NCBI RefSeq assembly: GCF_021601385.1 | Contig: NZ_BQHO01000009.1 | Span: forward strand, 1-64,000 | Direction: 5' to 3' | DNA from: Pseudomonas parasichuanensis | GTDB lineage: Bacteria; Pseudomonadota; Gammaproteobacteria; Pseudomonadales; Pseudomonadaceae | Length of the DNA stretch: 64,000 bases | Shown: piece by piece, positions 47,794-59,471 of the stretch | Position numbering within the stretch: position 1 is the first letter of the stretch | Layout of the letters: each line of letters opens with the position of its first letter | Position numbers and translations under genes: made by a program | The notes under the pieces: model-generated | Database searches by the model: none | What the model saw: only the letters and a program-made list of their open reading frames with translations | Told to the model about the DNA's origin: nothing

Positions 47794-48855
47794 TCAACCG
47801 GCTCGCCGCAGCATCCACACACCGGCCAGGGCACAGACCCCAGCCGGGATCAGTACCGCCAGCAGCGGCGGGAAACCGAACACCTGGCTCGATGGGCCCA
47901 GCAGGTCGCCGGCAATACGGAACACGAAGCCCACCAGCACACCGGTGAACACGCGCTGTCCGAGGGTGACCGAACGCAGCGGACCGAAGATGAAGGAGAT
48001 CGCCATCAGCACCAGCGCTGCCGTTACCGCCGGTTGCAGCACCTTGGTCCAGAACGCCAGCCAGTAGCGAGCATTGTTCAGGCCCTGGTCGGAGAGGTAG
48101 TGGATGTAGTCCCACAGGCCGGTGATCGATAGCGACTCCGGCGCCAGCACCACGGTGTTGAGCAGCTCGGGGGTAACCGAGACATCCCAAGGCTCCTGGG
48201 CGTTCTTCACCACTTCGGTGTGATCGCCCCGGAAATAGGTAGTGCTCACATCGCTCAGCATCCAGTGGTTTTCGTTGTACTGGGCCTTGCGCGCAAAGCT
48301 CGAGGTGAGAATCTTGCGCTGGTCGTCGAAGCGGTAACGGGTGACGCCCAGCAGCAGGCCGTTGGGCTGCACCGAGTTGATGTGCACGAACTCCTCGCCC
48401 TGGCGATGCCACATGCCGCGCTTGGAGCTTTGCGCCTCGCCACCACCCTGGGCCAGCGAGCGGTCGGCCTGGGCCTTGTTCTCGGTGGCCGGGGCGACGT
48501 ATTCGCCAATCAACACGCCCACCAGCATCAGCACCAGCATGGGCTTCATGACCGCCCAGACGATACGGCCGATGGACACGCCTGCGGCACGCATGATGGT
48601 CAGTTCGCTGCTGCTGGCCAGGCTACCCAGGCCGATCAGGCAGCCGATCAGCGCCGCCATCGGCAGCATGTCGTAGAGCCGACGCGGCGCGGTCAGCAGG
48701 ACGAAGCTGCTGGCGTCCAGCACCGTGTAGGTATCGCTGAGGTCGCTCATCTCATCGATGAAGGCGAACAGCGAGGCCAGCCCGAGGATGATGCCCAGCA
48801 CGGCGAGAATGGCCAGTAGCACGCTCTGGCCGATGTAACGGTCGAGTTTAGCCAC
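47794..48855 (-). CDS. lptG: LPS export ABC transporter permease LptG
   Basis: Inner-membrane permease that, with LptF and the LptB ATPase, extracts lipopolysaccharide from the inner membrane toward the LptA bridge. The 353-residue protein has the YjgP/YjgQ family layout: N-terminal helix (KLDRYIGQSVLLAILAVLG), further helices to about residue 120, a large periplasmic beta-jellyroll (about 130-260), then three C-terminal helices. The start is GTG at 48855, overlapping the last codons of lptF by 8 bases; an ATG at 48870 is an alternative. It is the second gene of lptFG. Confidence 0.93.
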   Translation of the reverse strand: MAKLDRYIGQSVLLAILAVLGIILGLASLFAFIDEMSDLSDTYTVLDASSFVLLTAPRRLYDMLPMAALIGCLIGLGSLASSSELTIMRAAGVSIGRIVWAVMKPMLVLMLVGVLIGEYVAPATENKAQADRSLAQGGGEAQSSKRGMWHRQGEEFVHINSVQPNGLLLGVTRYRFDDQRKILTSSFARKAQYNENHWMLSDVSTTYFRGDHTEVVKNAQEPWDVSVTPELLNTVVLAPESLSITGLWDYIHYLSDQGLNNARYWLAFWTKVLQPAVTAALVLMAISFIFGPLRSVTLGQRVFTGVLVGFVFRIAGDLLGPSSQVFGFPPLLAVLIPAGVCALAGVWMLRRAG

Positions 48856-49963
48856 GGGCCACCTCCGCACGGCGCGCGGCGCGTTTGAGGCGCAGCGGCT
48901 CCCAGTACATCAGCCCCAGGCCGATGAGCAGGAACAGGCCATGGACCCACCAGATACCCAGCGAAATGGGCAACTTGCCCTTCTCGAGGGCGCCACGCAC
49001 GGAAATCAGCATCGTCAGATAGGCCATGTACAGAAGAATCGCCGGCAGCAGCTTGAGGAAGCGGCCCTGGCGTGGGTTGACGCGGGACAGCGGTACCGCC
49101 AGCAGGGTCACGACGAACACCAGCAGCGGCAGCGACAGGCGCCACTGCAGCTCCGCGCGCTCACGCGTACCGGCCTGACCGATCAACTGGGAGGTCGGGA
49201 TCGCTTCGCGCTCGGTCACGTCCTCGGCGACTTCGGGCTTGGGCAACAGCACGCCGTAGGTGTCGTACTTGATCGCACGGTAGTCGGCCTGGCCGGGGTT
49301 GCCGTCATAGCGGTAGCCGTTCTCCAGCACCAGGTAACGGTTGCCGTCGGCCTGCACTTCCTGGTGGCCCTTCTCGGCCACCAGCACAGAAGGTGCACGG
49401 TCCTTGGTCTTGTCCTGGTTGAAGCGTTTCTCGGAGATGAACACCCCGGCCAGGTTGATACGGTCGTCGGACAGCTGCTCGGTGTAGGTCACCCGGGTGC
49501 CGTCACGCAAAGTCTGGAAACGGCCCGGCACCAAGGTGTCGAACTCGGTCAGCGCATCCTGCTGGGCAATGATCTTCTGTACCTGGGCCACGCCAAGCGG
49601 CGCCAGGCTCAGGCTCAGCCAGGCCACCAGCAGGGCGACCAGCGCCGCCGGCACCATGGTCATCGCCAGCAGGCGTTGCTGGCTCATGCCCGTGGCCGAG
49701 AGCACGGTCATCTCGCTTTCCAGGTAGAGCCGGCCGTAGGCAAGCAGGATGCCGAGGAACAGGCCCAGAGGCAGGATCAGCTGCAGGAAGCCCGGCAGGC
49801 GGAAGCCCATGATCAGGAACAGCACGCTCGGGTCGAGCACGCCCTGGGCGGCCTGAGCCAGGTACTTGATGAAGCGCCCGCTCATGATGATCACCAGCAG
49901 CACGGCGCTGACGGCGCTCAAGGTCAGCAAGACCTCGCGGGACAGATAACGAAAGACGATCAA
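48848..49963 (-). CDS. lptF: LPS export ABC transporter permease LptF
   Basis: Partner of LptG in the LptB2FGC complex, 371 residues with the same six-helix plus periplasmic jellyroll layout (IVFRYLSREVLLTLSAVSAVLL at the start; family residue run GRFIKYLAQAAQG). I place the start at a TTG (49963) because AGGAG lies 8 bases upstream and the family begins at this point; ATG starts exist only 52 codons further upstream in a frame without family similarity. The gene is the first of lptFG and is divergent from pepA. Confidence 0.9.
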   Translation of the reverse strand: MIVFRYLSREVLLTLSAVSAVLLVIIMSGRFIKYLAQAAQGVLDPSVLFLIMGFRLPGFLQLILPLGLFLGILLAYGRLYLESEMTVLSATGMSQQRLLAMTMVPAALVALLVAWLSLSLAPLGVAQVQKIIAQQDALTEFDTLVPGRFQTLRDGTRVTYTEQLSDDRINLAGVFISEKRFNQDKTKDRAPSVLVAEKGHQEVQADGNRYLVLENGYRYDGNPGQADYRAIKYDTYGVLLPKPEVAEDVTEREAIPTSQLIGQAGTRERAELQWRLSLPLLVFVVTLLAVPLSRVNPRQGRFLKLLPAILLYMAYLTMLISVRGALEKGKLPISLGIWWVHGLFLLIGLGLMYWEPLRLKRAARRAEVARG

Positions 49964-50111
49964 ACCAGACACTCCTGGGTTGTCAGGGGCGGACAGCCAT
50001 ACGAAGGATTCGCAACAGCCAGGACCAATGCCGGCTCGCCAAGGCGAACCTCCATGTAAAGTGCGCGCATTATCCTGTGATTGGCGGCGCCTGTCACTTG
50101 GCCGCGCATGA

Positions 50112-51746
<1,635 letters not shown>

Positions 51747-51797
51747 TGGCGTACGGCCCGTGGCGCCTGACGGCGCCACGGGCTGGCGAAACGAACC

Positions 51798-52226
51798 ATG
51801 AGCAAAGTCGACTTCTATATCCTGCCCACCGACTCGCTGTCGGCGCGGCTGGATTTTGCCTGCAAGCTGTGCGAGAAGGCCTGGCGCCTGGGCCACCGGG
51901 TCTACCTGCACTGTCAGGACGAGGCGCAACGCAACGCGCTTGACCTGCGCCTGTGGCAGTTCAAGGGTGAGGCCTTCGTGCCCCACGACCACGCCGAACT
52001 GCACCAGGACGCCCGCGTGGCGCTGGGCATCGGCAGCGATGCCGGCGAGCACCGCGACCTGCTGATCAACCTGGGCGGCGATGTGCCCGGGTTCGTCAAA
52101 CAGTTCGAGCGCGTCGCCGAGATCGTCGTCGAGGCGCCGGAGATACGCCAGGCTGCCCGCGAACGATTCCGTTTCTACCGCGAACAGGGCTATGCTCTGC
52201 AAGACCACCGCTTACAGCGACTCTGA
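51798..52226 (+). CDS. holC: DNA polymerase III chi subunit
   Basis: Links the clamp loader (via psi) to SSB during replication. The 142-residue protein has the chi signature KVDFYILPTDSLSARLDFACKLCEKAWRLGHRVYLHC at the start and FVPHDHAEL, then INLGGDVPGFVKQFERVAEIV. The order pepA-holC-(small gene)-valS is conserved in gamma-proteobacteria. It ends 5 bases before the next gene. Confidence 0.93.
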   Translation: MSKVDFYILPTDSLSARLDFACKLCEKAWRLGHRVYLHCQDEAQRNALDLRLWQFKGEAFVPHDHAELHQDARVALGIGSDAGEHRDLLINLGGDVPGFVKQFERVAEIVVEAPEIRQAARERFRFYREQGYALQDHRLQRL

Positions 52227-52231
52227 CGACG

Positions 52232-52600
52232 ATGGACAAGCAGCTGAACTCCCTCACCCATTCCGCCCACCTGCTCGACGATCTCGAATCGATCCGCGAG
52301 CTGCTGGGTGACGCCGACCTGCAACCGCCGCTGCTGACCGAAACGGTGGAGCAGATTCCGTTGTTGCTCGACGAACCGGCCGGCACACCGCCGGTCGCCG
52401 CACCGGCACCCGCACCTGCGCCCGAAGAGGATGCCCAGACCCGCCGCCAGGACACCCTGCTGCACCTGGACGCCGAGCTGCGTGCCGCCGCCGCGCAGAT
52501 CATGCAGGACGTGATCAACGACTTCACCCCGCACATCGAGACCGAGATCAAGCGCCGCCTCGATGCGCGCCTGGAGCGCTTGCTCAAGCGCTCCGAGTAG
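52232..52600 (+). CDS. Conserved hypothetical protein between holC and valS
   Basis: 122-residue acidic soluble protein. A Leu/Asp/Glu-rich N-terminal stretch (about 1-50), a Pro/Ala-rich linker near residues 48-66 ([13 protein letters not shown]), and a C-terminal helix-rich part ([19 protein letters not shown]) are visible. No recognised domain. Five bases separate it from holC, so they are surely co-transcribed. A role linked to the replisome or to ValS is possible but unsupported by sequence. Confidence 0.7.
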   Translation: MDKQLNSLTHSAHLLDDLESIRELLGDADLQPPLLTETVEQIPLLLDEPAGTPPVAAPAPAPAPEEDAQTRRQDTLLHLDAELRAAAAQIMQDVINDFTPHIETEIKRRLDARLERLLKRSE

Positions 52601-52620
52601 GTCGGGCCTTTCGCGGCGCC

Positions 52621-52647
52621 CCCTTCGCGGGTAAACCCGCGAAAGGG
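52621..52647. repeat. REP-like palindrome before valS
   Basis: CCCTTCGCGGGT and ACCCGCGAAAGGG-type arms around AA. It lies after the hypothetical gene, 140 bases before valS. Confidence 0.7.
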
Positions 52648-52788
52648 CCGGTACAGCCAACCACCCGTGCGAACTCGAACGATCATCACCTGGCGCCGCC
52701 ATCTCCCTTTGCAGCTTGTCGCTTGAAGCTCGCAGCTTCGTTATACTTCCCGGCTTTCCTGAACAAATGCCATAGGGTCCCGCCGCGC

Positions 52789-55653
52789 ATGGACAAGACC
52801 TACCAGCCGCACGCCATCGAAACTTCCTGGTACAACACCTGGGAGTCCGAGAACTATTTCGCCCCACAAGGTGCAGGCGAGTCCTACACCATCATGATCC
52901 CGCCGCCGAACGTCACCGGCAGCCTGCACATGGGTCATGGCTTCAACAACGCGATCATGGATGCCCTGATTCGCTTTCGCCGCATGCAGGGCCGCGACAC
53001 CCTGTGGCAGCCAGGCACAGACCACGCCGGTATCGCCACGCAGATGCTCGTTGAGCGCCAGCTGGAAGCCAAGGGCCAGAACCGCCACGACCTGGGCCGT
53101 GACAAGTTCCTGGAGAAAGTCTGGGAGTGGAAGGATCAGTCCGGTGGCAACATCAGCCGCCAGATCCGCCGCCTGGGCTCGTCGGTGGACTGGAGCCGCG
53201 AGCGCTTCACCATGGACGACGGCCTGTCGGACGCGGTCAAGGAAGCCTTCGTACGCCTGCATGAAGACGGCCTGATCTACCGCGGCAAGCGCCTGGTCAA
53301 CTGGGACACCAAGCTGCACACGGCGATCTCCGACCTCGAAGTGGAAAACCACGACGAGAAGGGCCACCTGTGGAACCTGCGCTACCCGCTGGCCGATGGC
53401 GCCAAGACTGCCGAAGGCAAGGACTACCTGGTGGTCGCCACCACCCGTCCGGAGACCCTGCTGGGTGACGCCGCCGTGGCCGTCAACCCGAACGACGAGC
53501 GCTACCAGGCGCTGATCGGCAAGTTCGTCAAGCTGCCGCTGGTCGGCCGCCTGATCCCGATCATCGCCGATGACTACTGCGACCCCGAGTTCGGCACCGG
53601 CTGCGTGAAAATCACCCCGGCCCACGACTTCAACGACTACGAAGTCGGCAAGCGCCACAACCTGCCGCTGCTGAACATCTTCGACAAGAACGCGATGGTG
53701 CTGGCCAGTGCCCAGGCGTTCAACCTCGACGGCAGCGTCAACGAGCAGATCGATACCAGCCTGCCGGCCCAGTACGCCACCCTCGACCGCTTCGTCGCGC
53801 GCAAGCAGATCGTGGCCGACCTCGACGCCCAGGGCCTGCTGGTCAGCATCGACGACCACGCCCTGAAAGTACCGAAGGGCGACCGCTCCGGCACCGTCAT
53901 CGAGCCGTGGCTGACCGACCAGTGGTACGTGTCCACCAAGCCGCTGGCCGAGCCTGCCATCGCCGCCGTGGAAGACGGCCGCATCCAGTTCGTGCCGAAA
54001 CAGTACGAGAACATGTACTTCTCCTGGATGCGTGACATCCAGGACTGGTGCATCAGCCGCCAGCTGTGGTGGGGCCACCGCATCCCGGCCTGGTACGACG
54101 AGGCCGGCCAGGTCTATGTCGGCCGCGACGAGGCCGAAGTGCGCGCCAAGCACAACCTGGGCAGCGATGTGAACCTGCGCCAGGACGACGACGTGCTCGA
54201 CACCTGGTTCAGCTCGGGCCTGTGGACCTTCTCCACCCTGGGCTGGCCGGAACAGACCGAATTCCTCAAGAAGTTCCACAGCACCGATGTGCTGGTGACC
54301 GGCTTCGACATCATCTTCTTCTGGGTTGCGCGCATGATCATGCTGACCATGCACCTGATCAAGAACGACGATGGCACCCCGCAGGTCCCGTTCAAGACCG
54401 TGTACGTGCACGGCCTGGTGCGCGATGGCCAGGGCCAGAAGATGTCCAAGTCCAAGGGCAACGTGCTGGACCCGCTGGACATCGTCGACGGCATCACCCT
54501 CGACGCCCTGCTGGAAAAACGCACCAGCGGCATGATGCAGCCCAAGCTGGCCGAGAAGATCGCCAAGCAGACCAAGGCCGAGTTCCCCGAAGGTATCGCC
54601 AGCTACGGCACCGACGCACTGCGCTTCACCTTCTGCTCGCTGGCCTCCACCGGCCGTGACATCAAGTTCGACATGGGCCGCGTCGAAGGCTACCGCAACT
54701 TCTGCAACAAGATCTGGAACGCCGCGCGCTACGTGCTGGACAAGGGCGAGGACTGCGGCCAGAACGGCGAGGCCTACGAACTGTCGCTGGCCGACCGCTG
54801 GATCATCTCGCAGTTGCAGCGCACCGAAGCCGAAGTGACCCGCCAGCTCGAGCAGTTCCGCTTCGACCTGGCCAGCCAGGCGCTGTACGAGTTCATCTGG
54901 AACCAGTACTGCGACTGGTACCTGGAGCTGTCCAAGCCGGTGCTGTGGGACGAGAACGCCCCCGTCGAGCGTGCCCGCGGCACCCGCCGCACCCTGGTGC
55001 GCGTGCTGGAAGTGGCGCTGCGCCTGGCCCACCCGTTCATGCCGTTCATCACCGAAGAAATCTGGCAGCGCATCGCGCCGCTGGCCGGCATCGACGGCAT
55101 CGACGGCATCGACGGCAAGACCATCATGCTGCAGCCGTGGCCTGAAGCGAACGAGAGCCGCATCGACGCCGCCGCCGAAGGCGACATCGAATGGCTCAAG
55201 GAACTGATGGTCGGCCTGCGCAACATCCGCGCCGAGATGAACATCGGCCCGGGCAAGCCGCTGCCACTGTTCCTCAAGAACGCCAACGCCGACGACCAGC
55301 GCCGCCTGCAGGAAAACGAAGCCCTGCTGAAGAAGCTGGCCAAGGTCGAGTCGTTCACCGTACTGGGCGAGGCGGACGAAGCACCGCTGTCGGCCACCGC
55401 GCTGGTGGGTGACCTGCAAGTGCTGGTGCCGATGGCCGGCCTGATCGACAAGGACGCCGAGCTTGCGCGCCTGAACAAGGAAATCCAGCGCCTGCAGGGC
55501 GAAGTCCAGCGCGTGGGTGGCAAGCTGTCCAACGCCGCCTTCGTCGACAAGGCCCCGCCTGCGGTGATCGAGAAAGAACGCGCCAAGCTGGCCGAGTCGG
55601 AGCAGGCCCTGGCCAACTTCACCGAACAGCATGCGCGGATTGCTGCGCTGTAA
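52789..55653 (+). CDS. valS: Valyl-tRNA synthetase
   Basis: Class I aminoacyl-tRNA synthetase, 954 residues. HIGH-type motif [15 protein letters not shown] (HMGH 47-50), editing (CP1) domain about 190-410, KMSKS at 551-555 ([13 protein letters not shown]), anticodon-binding domain, and a C-terminal coiled coil that contacts the tRNA corner (about 890-954). A short Gly-Ile-Asp tandem repeat (GIDGIDGID) lies near residue 767. The start at 52789 is the normal family start. It is an essential housekeeping gene. Confidence 0.96.
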   Translation: MDKTYQPHAIETSWYNTWESENYFAPQGAGESYTIMIPPPNVTGSLHMGHGFNNAIMDALIRFRRMQGRDTLWQPGTDHAGIATQMLVERQLEAKGQNRHDLGRDKFLEKVWEWKDQSGGNISRQIRRLGSSVDWSRERFTMDDGLSDAVKEAFVRLHEDGLIYRGKRLVNWDTKLHTAISDLEVENHDEKGHLWNLRYPLADGAKTAEGKDYLVVATTRPETLLGDAAVAVNPNDERYQALIGKFVKLPLVGRLIPIIADDYCDPEFGTGCVKITPAHDFNDYEVGKRHNLPLLNIFDKNAMVLASAQAFNLDGSVNEQIDTSLPAQYATLDRFVARKQIVADLDAQGLLVSIDDHALKVPKGDRSGTVIEPWLTDQWYVSTKPLAEPAIAAVEDGRIQFVPKQYENMYFSWMRDIQDWCISRQLWWGHRIPAWYDEAGQVYVGRDEAEVRAKHNLGSDVNLRQDDDVLDTWFSSGLWTFSTLGWPEQTEFLKKFHSTDVLVTGFDIIFFWVARMIMLTMHLIKNDDGTPQVPFKTVYVHGLVRDGQGQKMSKSKGNVLDPLDIVDGITLDALLEKRTSGMMQPKLAEKIAKQTKAEFPEGIASYGTDALRFTFCSLASTGRDIKFDMGRVEGYRNFCNKIWNAARYVLDKGEDCGQNGEAYELSLADRWIISQLQRTEAEVTRQLEQFRFDLASQALYEFIWNQYCDWYLELSKPVLWDENAPVERARGTRRTLVRVLEVALRLAHPFMPFITEEIWQRIAPLAGIDGIDGIDGKTIMLQPWPEANESRIDAAAEGDIEWLKELMVGLRNIRAEMNIGPGKPLPLFLKNANADDQRRLQENEALLKKLAKVESFTVLGEADEAPLSATALVGDLQVLVPMAGLIDKDAELARLNKEIQRLQGEVQRVGGKLSNAAFVDKAPPAVIEKERAKLAESEQALANFTEQHARIAAL
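55087..55119 (+). repeat. 9-bp tandem repeat inside valS
   Basis: GGCATCGAC occurs three times in direct succession, encoding Gly-Ile-Asp three times, in the segment that joins anticodon-binding helices. Slippage here would add or remove three residues without a frameshift. Confidence 0.85.
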
Positions 55654-55687
55654 CATTCAGTGAAGCCTTCGGGGCTGCCTTGCAGCC

Positions 55688-55750
55688 CATCGCCGGCAAG
55701 CCGGCTCCCACAGGATGTGCTGTACCTGTGGGAGCCGGCTTGCCGGCGAT
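55688..55750. repeat. Inverted REP pair between valS and rlmF
   Basis: GGCAAGCCGGCTCCCACAGG faces CCTGTGGGAGCCGGCTTGCC with CATCGCC/GGCGATG flanks, 35 bases after the valS stop. Confidence 0.9.
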
Positions 55751-55768
55751 GCTTTTCAGGACACCACG

Positions 55769-56719
55769 ATGACCCAGAAACCCACCCTGCACCCCCGCAA
55801 CCGCCACCAGGGCCGCTATGACTTCCCGGCACTGATCAAGGCCCACCCGGACCTGGCCCGCTTCACCATCACCAACCCCTACGGCAAGCCCAGCATCGAC
55901 TTCGCCAACCCCGAAGCCGTGCGGGTGTTCAACCGTGCGCTGCTCAAGGCTCAATACGGCATCCAGCACTGGGACATCCCGGCCGACTACCTGTGCCCGC
56001 CGATCCCGGGCCGCGCCGACTACATCCATGTGCTGGCCGACCTGCTGGCTGAGGACAACGCCGGTGAAGTACCCCGGGGCGCCAACGTACGCGCACTGGA
56101 TATCGGTGTCGGCGCCAACTGCATCTACCCGCTGCTGGGCCACAGCGACTACCGCTGGCGCTTCGTTGGCTCGGAGATCGACAGCGTCGCGCTGGCCTCG
56201 GCCAAGGCCATCGTCCAGGCCAACCAGCTGGACAAGGCCATCAGCCTGCGCCACCAGCCACAACGCAACCACATCCTCAGCGGCCTGCTGCAGGAGGATG
56301 AACGCTTCGACGTGACCCTGTGCAACCCACCCTTCCATGCATCGCGCGAAGAAGCCACCCGTGGCAGCCAGCGCAAATGGAAAAACCTTGGCAAGCAGGA
56401 CCCCAAGCGCAAGCTGCCAGTACTGAACTTTGGCGGGCAGAACAACGAACTGTGGTGCGAAGGCGGCGAGATTCGTTTCGTCAGCCAACTGATCGGTGAA
56501 AGCGTGCAGTACGCAGCGCAAGTGCTGTGGTTCACCAGCCTGGTGTCCAAGGCCAGCAACCTGCCGGGCATCGAGGCAGCGCTGAAGAAGGCCGGCGTAA
56601 AGGCCGTGCGCATCGTCGAGATGGGCCAGGGGCAGAAACAGAGTCGTATGGTCGCCTGGAGCTTCCACGACGATGGGGCGCGCCAAAGCTGGCAGGCCGG
56701 CGGCAAATCAAAGGCATAA
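55769..56719 (+). CDS. rlmF: 23S rRNA (adenine-N6)-methyltransferase RlmF
   Basis: SAM-dependent methyltransferase that modifies A1618 of 23S rRNA (YbiN family). The 316-residue protein has the family start [16 protein letters not shown], the SAM-binding loop [16 protein letters not shown] and the N6-adenine motif LCNPPFHAS. The start at 55769 is the first ATG after the REP pair. It is convergent with hupN and ends at the hupN terminator. Confidence 0.94.
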   Translation: MTQKPTLHPRNRHQGRYDFPALIKAHPDLARFTITNPYGKPSIDFANPEAVRVFNRALLKAQYGIQHWDIPADYLCPPIPGRADYIHVLADLLAEDNAGEVPRGANVRALDIGVGANCIYPLLGHSDYRWRFVGSEIDSVALASAKAIVQANQLDKAISLRHQPQRNHILSGLLQEDERFDVTLCNPPFHASREEATRGSQRKWKNLGKQDPKRKLPVLNFGGQNNELWCEGGEIRFVSQLIGESVQYAAQVLWFTSLVSKASNLPGIEAALKKAGVKAVRIVEMGQGQKQSRMVAWSFHDDGARQSWQAGGKSKA

Positions 56720-56749
56720 AAAAACCGCGCCCGGGCAAGCCGGGCGCGG
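56718..56749 (-). terminator. Rho-independent terminator of hupN
   Basis: CCGCGCCCGG and CCGGGCGCGG form a perfect 10-bp stem with a GCAAG loop. A seven-base A-run (56718-56724) on the plus strand gives the T-run for the minus-strand hupN transcript. Confidence 0.9.
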
Positions 56750-56769
56750 TCTCGTCAACGCAGCAACAA

Positions 56770-57051
56770 TTACTTGTTGATGGCGTCGTTCAGGGACTTG
56801 GCCGGAACGAACTTGACGACTTTCTTGGCAGCGATTTCGATGGCAGCGCCAGTCGAAGGGTTGCGGCCGGTACGGGCAGGACGCTCGGAGACTTTCAGCT
56901 TGCCGATGCCTGGCAGGGTGATTTCGGCGCCGTTTTCCAGTTGGTCGGCGACGATCTGGCCCAGCTGCTCCAGGGCGTTGCGCGCGGTGGTTTTCGGCGC
57001 GTCGATGGCTTCAGCGATATCGGCAATCAGTTGGTCTTTGGTCAGTGCCAT
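56770..57051 (-). CDS. hupN: Histone-like DNA-binding protein HU (HupN type)
   Basis: Small dimeric nucleoid protein of 93 residues. It has the HU fold, with KDQLIADIAEAIDAPKTTARNALEQL at the start, the conserved GIGKLKVSERPARTGRNPSTGA DNA-binding arm (with the intercalating proline in the RNPSTG segment), and a C-terminal helix. Pseudomonas encode several HU paralogues, and this one matches the HupN group by location. GGAAGGAAC precedes the ATG. It is divergent from yejK with 391 bases between. Confidence 0.93.
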   Translation of the reverse strand: MALTKDQLIADIAEAIDAPKTTARNALEQLGQIVADQLENGAEITLPGIGKLKVSERPARTGRNPSTGAAIEIAAKKVVKFVPAKSLNDAINK

Positions 57052-57442
57052 GGTGGTGTTCCTTCCCTATCAAATCAGAGGTTGTGCAGCGTGCTTGGTC
57101 GGTGGTCGGGCCAGCCCGGGACAATCCAGAGGCCGCGTCGATCGCGTATGTAGATGCGCAAATCGGCGTTTGGTTCGACACCCCGCCAGCAAGCTGCCAG
57201 CAATGCGCCACTCGGGGGGCGCAAGACCGCGCAAAGCTACCACAGGAATCGATAAATATCCGCTGTCGACACTGATTTTGTGCAGGTTTTTCGGGGCTGT
57301 AAGGAAAACACGCACAAAAATGAACAAAAAACGAACAACCGCCATTTCTGCCAACATCTGGCCACTGCATCGCCCTCACCCTGAGGTAAACTGAGCGACT
57401 TTGCAGCGCGGCCTCGCCCCCGCTTCCATCACAGAGAATTCC
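57052..57442. other. Intergenic region between hupN and yejK
   Basis: 391 bases without a gene. An AT-rich stretch at about 57240-57350 could hold promoters for both divergent genes. No convincing palindromic operator or consensus promoter was recognised. Confidence 0.5.
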
Positions 57443-58450
57443 ATGCCAATCCGTCATTGCATCGTTCACCTGATCGACAAGAAGCCCGATGGCAGCCCCG
57501 CTGTACTGCATGCGCGCGACAGCGAACTGGCAGCCTCGGACGCCATCGAAAACCTGCTGGCCGACCTCAACGACAACTACAACGCCAAGCAAGGCAAAGC
57601 CTGGGGCTTGTTCCATGGCGAGTCCGGCGCCTACCCGTTCAGCGGCTGGCTCAAGCAGTACCTGGAACAGGAAAAGGACTTCACCAGCTTCAGCCGCATC
57701 GCCGTCGAGCACCTGCAGAAGCTGATGGAAGAGTCCAACCTGTCCACCGGCGGCCACGTCTTGTTCGCCCATTACCAGCAAGGCATGACCGAGTACCTGG
57801 CAATCGCCCTGCTGCATCACAGCGAAGGCGTGGCGGTGAACGCCGAACTCGACGTAACCCCATCGCGCCATCTGGACCTTGGCCAGCTGCACCTGGCGGC
57901 ACGGGTCAACCTGTCCGAGTGGAAGAACAACCAGAACTCGAAGCAGTACATCTCGTTCATCAAGGGCAAGAACGGCAAGAAAGTCTCGGATTACTTCCGT
58001 GATTTCATCGGCTGCCAGGAAGGCGTCGACGGCCCGGGCGAGACCCGCACCCTGCTCAAGGCCTTCAGCGATTTCGTCGAAAAGGAAGACCTGCCGGAAG
58101 AGTCCGCCCGGGAAAAGACCCAGACCCTGGTCGACTACGCCACCTCGCAGACCAAGATGGGCGAGCCGATGGGGCTCGAAGAACTGTCCAGCCTGATCGA
58201 CGAGGACCGCCCGCAGGCGTTCTTCGATCACATCCGCAACAGTGACTACGGCCTGTCGCCGGAAATCCCCGCCGATAAACGCACACTCAATCAGTTCCGC
58301 CGTTTCACCGGGCGCGCCGAAGGGCTGTCGATCAGCTTCGAGTCGCACCTGCTGGGCTCGAAGATCGAGTATGACGAGGAAGCGGGGACGCTGGTGATCA
58401 AGGGGCTGCCGACACAGCTGGTGGATCAGCTGAAGCGGCGCAAGGACTGA
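57443..58450 (+). CDS. yejK: Nucleoid-associated protein YejK (NdpA)
   Basis: Nucleoid-bound protein of 335 residues and unclear molecular function. The start [21 protein letters not shown], the [29 protein letters not shown] stretch and [21 protein letters not shown] are typical of the YejK/NdpA family. The start at 57443 follows AGAGAATTCC. It is monocistronic by position. Proximity to hupN suggests a nucleoid-linked context but may be coincidental. Confidence 0.92.
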   Translation: MPIRHCIVHLIDKKPDGSPAVLHARDSELAASDAIENLLADLNDNYNAKQGKAWGLFHGESGAYPFSGWLKQYLEQEKDFTSFSRIAVEHLQKLMEESNLSTGGHVLFAHYQQGMTEYLAIALLHHSEGVAVNAELDVTPSRHLDLGQLHLAARVNLSEWKNNQNSKQYISFIKGKNGKKVSDYFRDFIGCQEGVDGPGETRTLLKAFSDFVEKEDLPEESAREKTQTLVDYATSQTKMGEPMGLEELSSLIDEDRPQAFFDHIRNSDYGLSPEIPADKRTLNQFRRFTGRAEGLSISFESHLLGSKIEYDEEAGTLVIKGLPTQLVDQLKRRKD

Positions 58451-58459
58451 GGCGACTGA

Positions 58460-58562
58460 CCTGTGAGAGCGGGTTCATCGGTGCGCCGAGCCGCCGCGAA
58501 GCAGGGCACAGGGTGGATGGCACCGGCTGTGCCGGTGTTCGCGGGTAAACCCGCTCCCACAA
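58460..58562. repeat. REP pair after yejK
   Basis: CCTGTGAGAGCGGGTTCATCG faces TTCGCGGGTAAACCCGCTCCCACA, with a degenerate central hairpin GGCACCGGCTGTGCCGGTGTTC. It separates yejK from the convergent GIY-YIG gene. Confidence 0.75.
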
Positions 58563-58563
58563 T

Positions 58564-58857
58564 TCAGAGGGTTGTGGTTTCGCAATAGGAGGCCACCAGC
58601 GCCTCCTTGGCCTGCTTGCGCAGCTTCTTCACCAGCCGCTCCTGGCGCAGCGCCTCGCCTTTGTCGGGCCACTGCTCCACATACACCAGCGCCTGCGCCG
58701 GGCTGGTCTTGAAGTAACGTGCGCCCTGCCCCTTCTGGTGCTTGATGAAACGCCGCTGCGGATCATCGCTGATGCCGCAGTACAGCGAACCATTGGCTGC
58801 CCGTACAAGGTAGACGTACCAGGGTTTGTACTCGGCGGTGGAAGGTGTCTCGCTCAC
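58564..58857 (-). CDS. GIY-YIG nuclease-family protein
   Basis: 97-residue protein with a single GIY-YIG domain of the UPF0213/YhbQ type: [26 protein letters not shown] carries the GIY-YIG-like pair (YVYLV and YCGIS) and the conserved arginine, followed by KGQGARYF and a glutamate in [16 protein letters not shown]. Predicted small DNA endonuclease or repair factor, but many members of this group have no known activity. Confidence 0.85.
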   Translation of the reverse strand: MSETPSTAEYKPWYVYLVRAANGSLYCGISDDPQRRFIKHQKGQGARYFKTSPAQALVYVEQWPDKGEALRQERLVKKLRKQAKEALVASYCETTTL

Positions 58858-58900
58858 GGCTCGATTCGATTCAGCTGAAGATGGCCGCCAGCTTACCCGC

Positions 58901-59371
58901 TCAACGCGCCTGCTGGAACGCCCGCAACCCTTTGAACGCCTGCTGGCGAACCTTGTTCTGCAGCATGGGCGACCAGCCCAGCAACACCCCCGGCATGCCC
59001 AACGCCTGGCGCGACCAGCGCCACAGGTCGAAGCTGTCGTCGTGCTGGCAGATCAGCCCGTCACGGATCACGAAACGCGCCTGGATATCGTTGACCACCA
59101 CCCGCCCGGTCTGGCTGAACAGGTAGGTCGCCACCCAGTGCGCAGCGCCACCGCTTGCATCGCCGCGAACGTTGTCGAATGTCAGGGTGAAGTCTTTGGC
59201 ACGGCGGGTGAGCATGCGCCACATATCGCCGGCATCCTGGCCGCGCAGAGTGCCGAACACCGGGTCGCTGAACGCGATGTCATCGCTGTAGCAGGCCACC
59301 ATGGCCTCGGCATCCAGGCGCTGGAAGGCCTGGTAGAAACGGGTGATCAGGGCGCTGTTGGCGTCGCTCAT
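58901..59371 (-). CDS. SnoaL/NTF2-like protein
   Basis: 156-residue cytoplasmic protein with an NTF2-like cone fold: [35 protein letters not shown] is the typical N-terminal segment of SnoaL/limonene-epoxide-hydrolase-like proteins, and the C-terminal part ([27 protein letters not shown]) forms the sheet. The enzymatic activity or ligand is not predictable. Start at 59371 (MSDANSA); a longer frame to 59437 is not supported. Confidence 0.78.
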   Translation of the reverse strand: MSDANSALITRFYQAFQRLDAEAMVACYSDDIAFSDPVFGTLRGQDAGDMWRMLTRRAKDFTLTFDNVRGDASGGAAHWVATYLFSQTGRVVVNDIQARFVIRDGLICQHDDSFDLWRWSRQALGMPGVLLGWSPMLQNKVRQQAFKGLRAFQQAR

Positions 59372-59471
59372 GGGGTGATCCTGCGCATTTACGGAACCCG
59401 CACGATACTGCCTGGCCACCACCAGCACCATGCCCATTCGCGCCGTGAATGATGATCACGGGCGGCGTGGT

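Noticed and set aside
52741-55656. Minus-strand frame of about 970 codons opposite valS
   Set aside because: Antisense shadow of a certain essential gene. No ribosome binding site and no recognisable domain.
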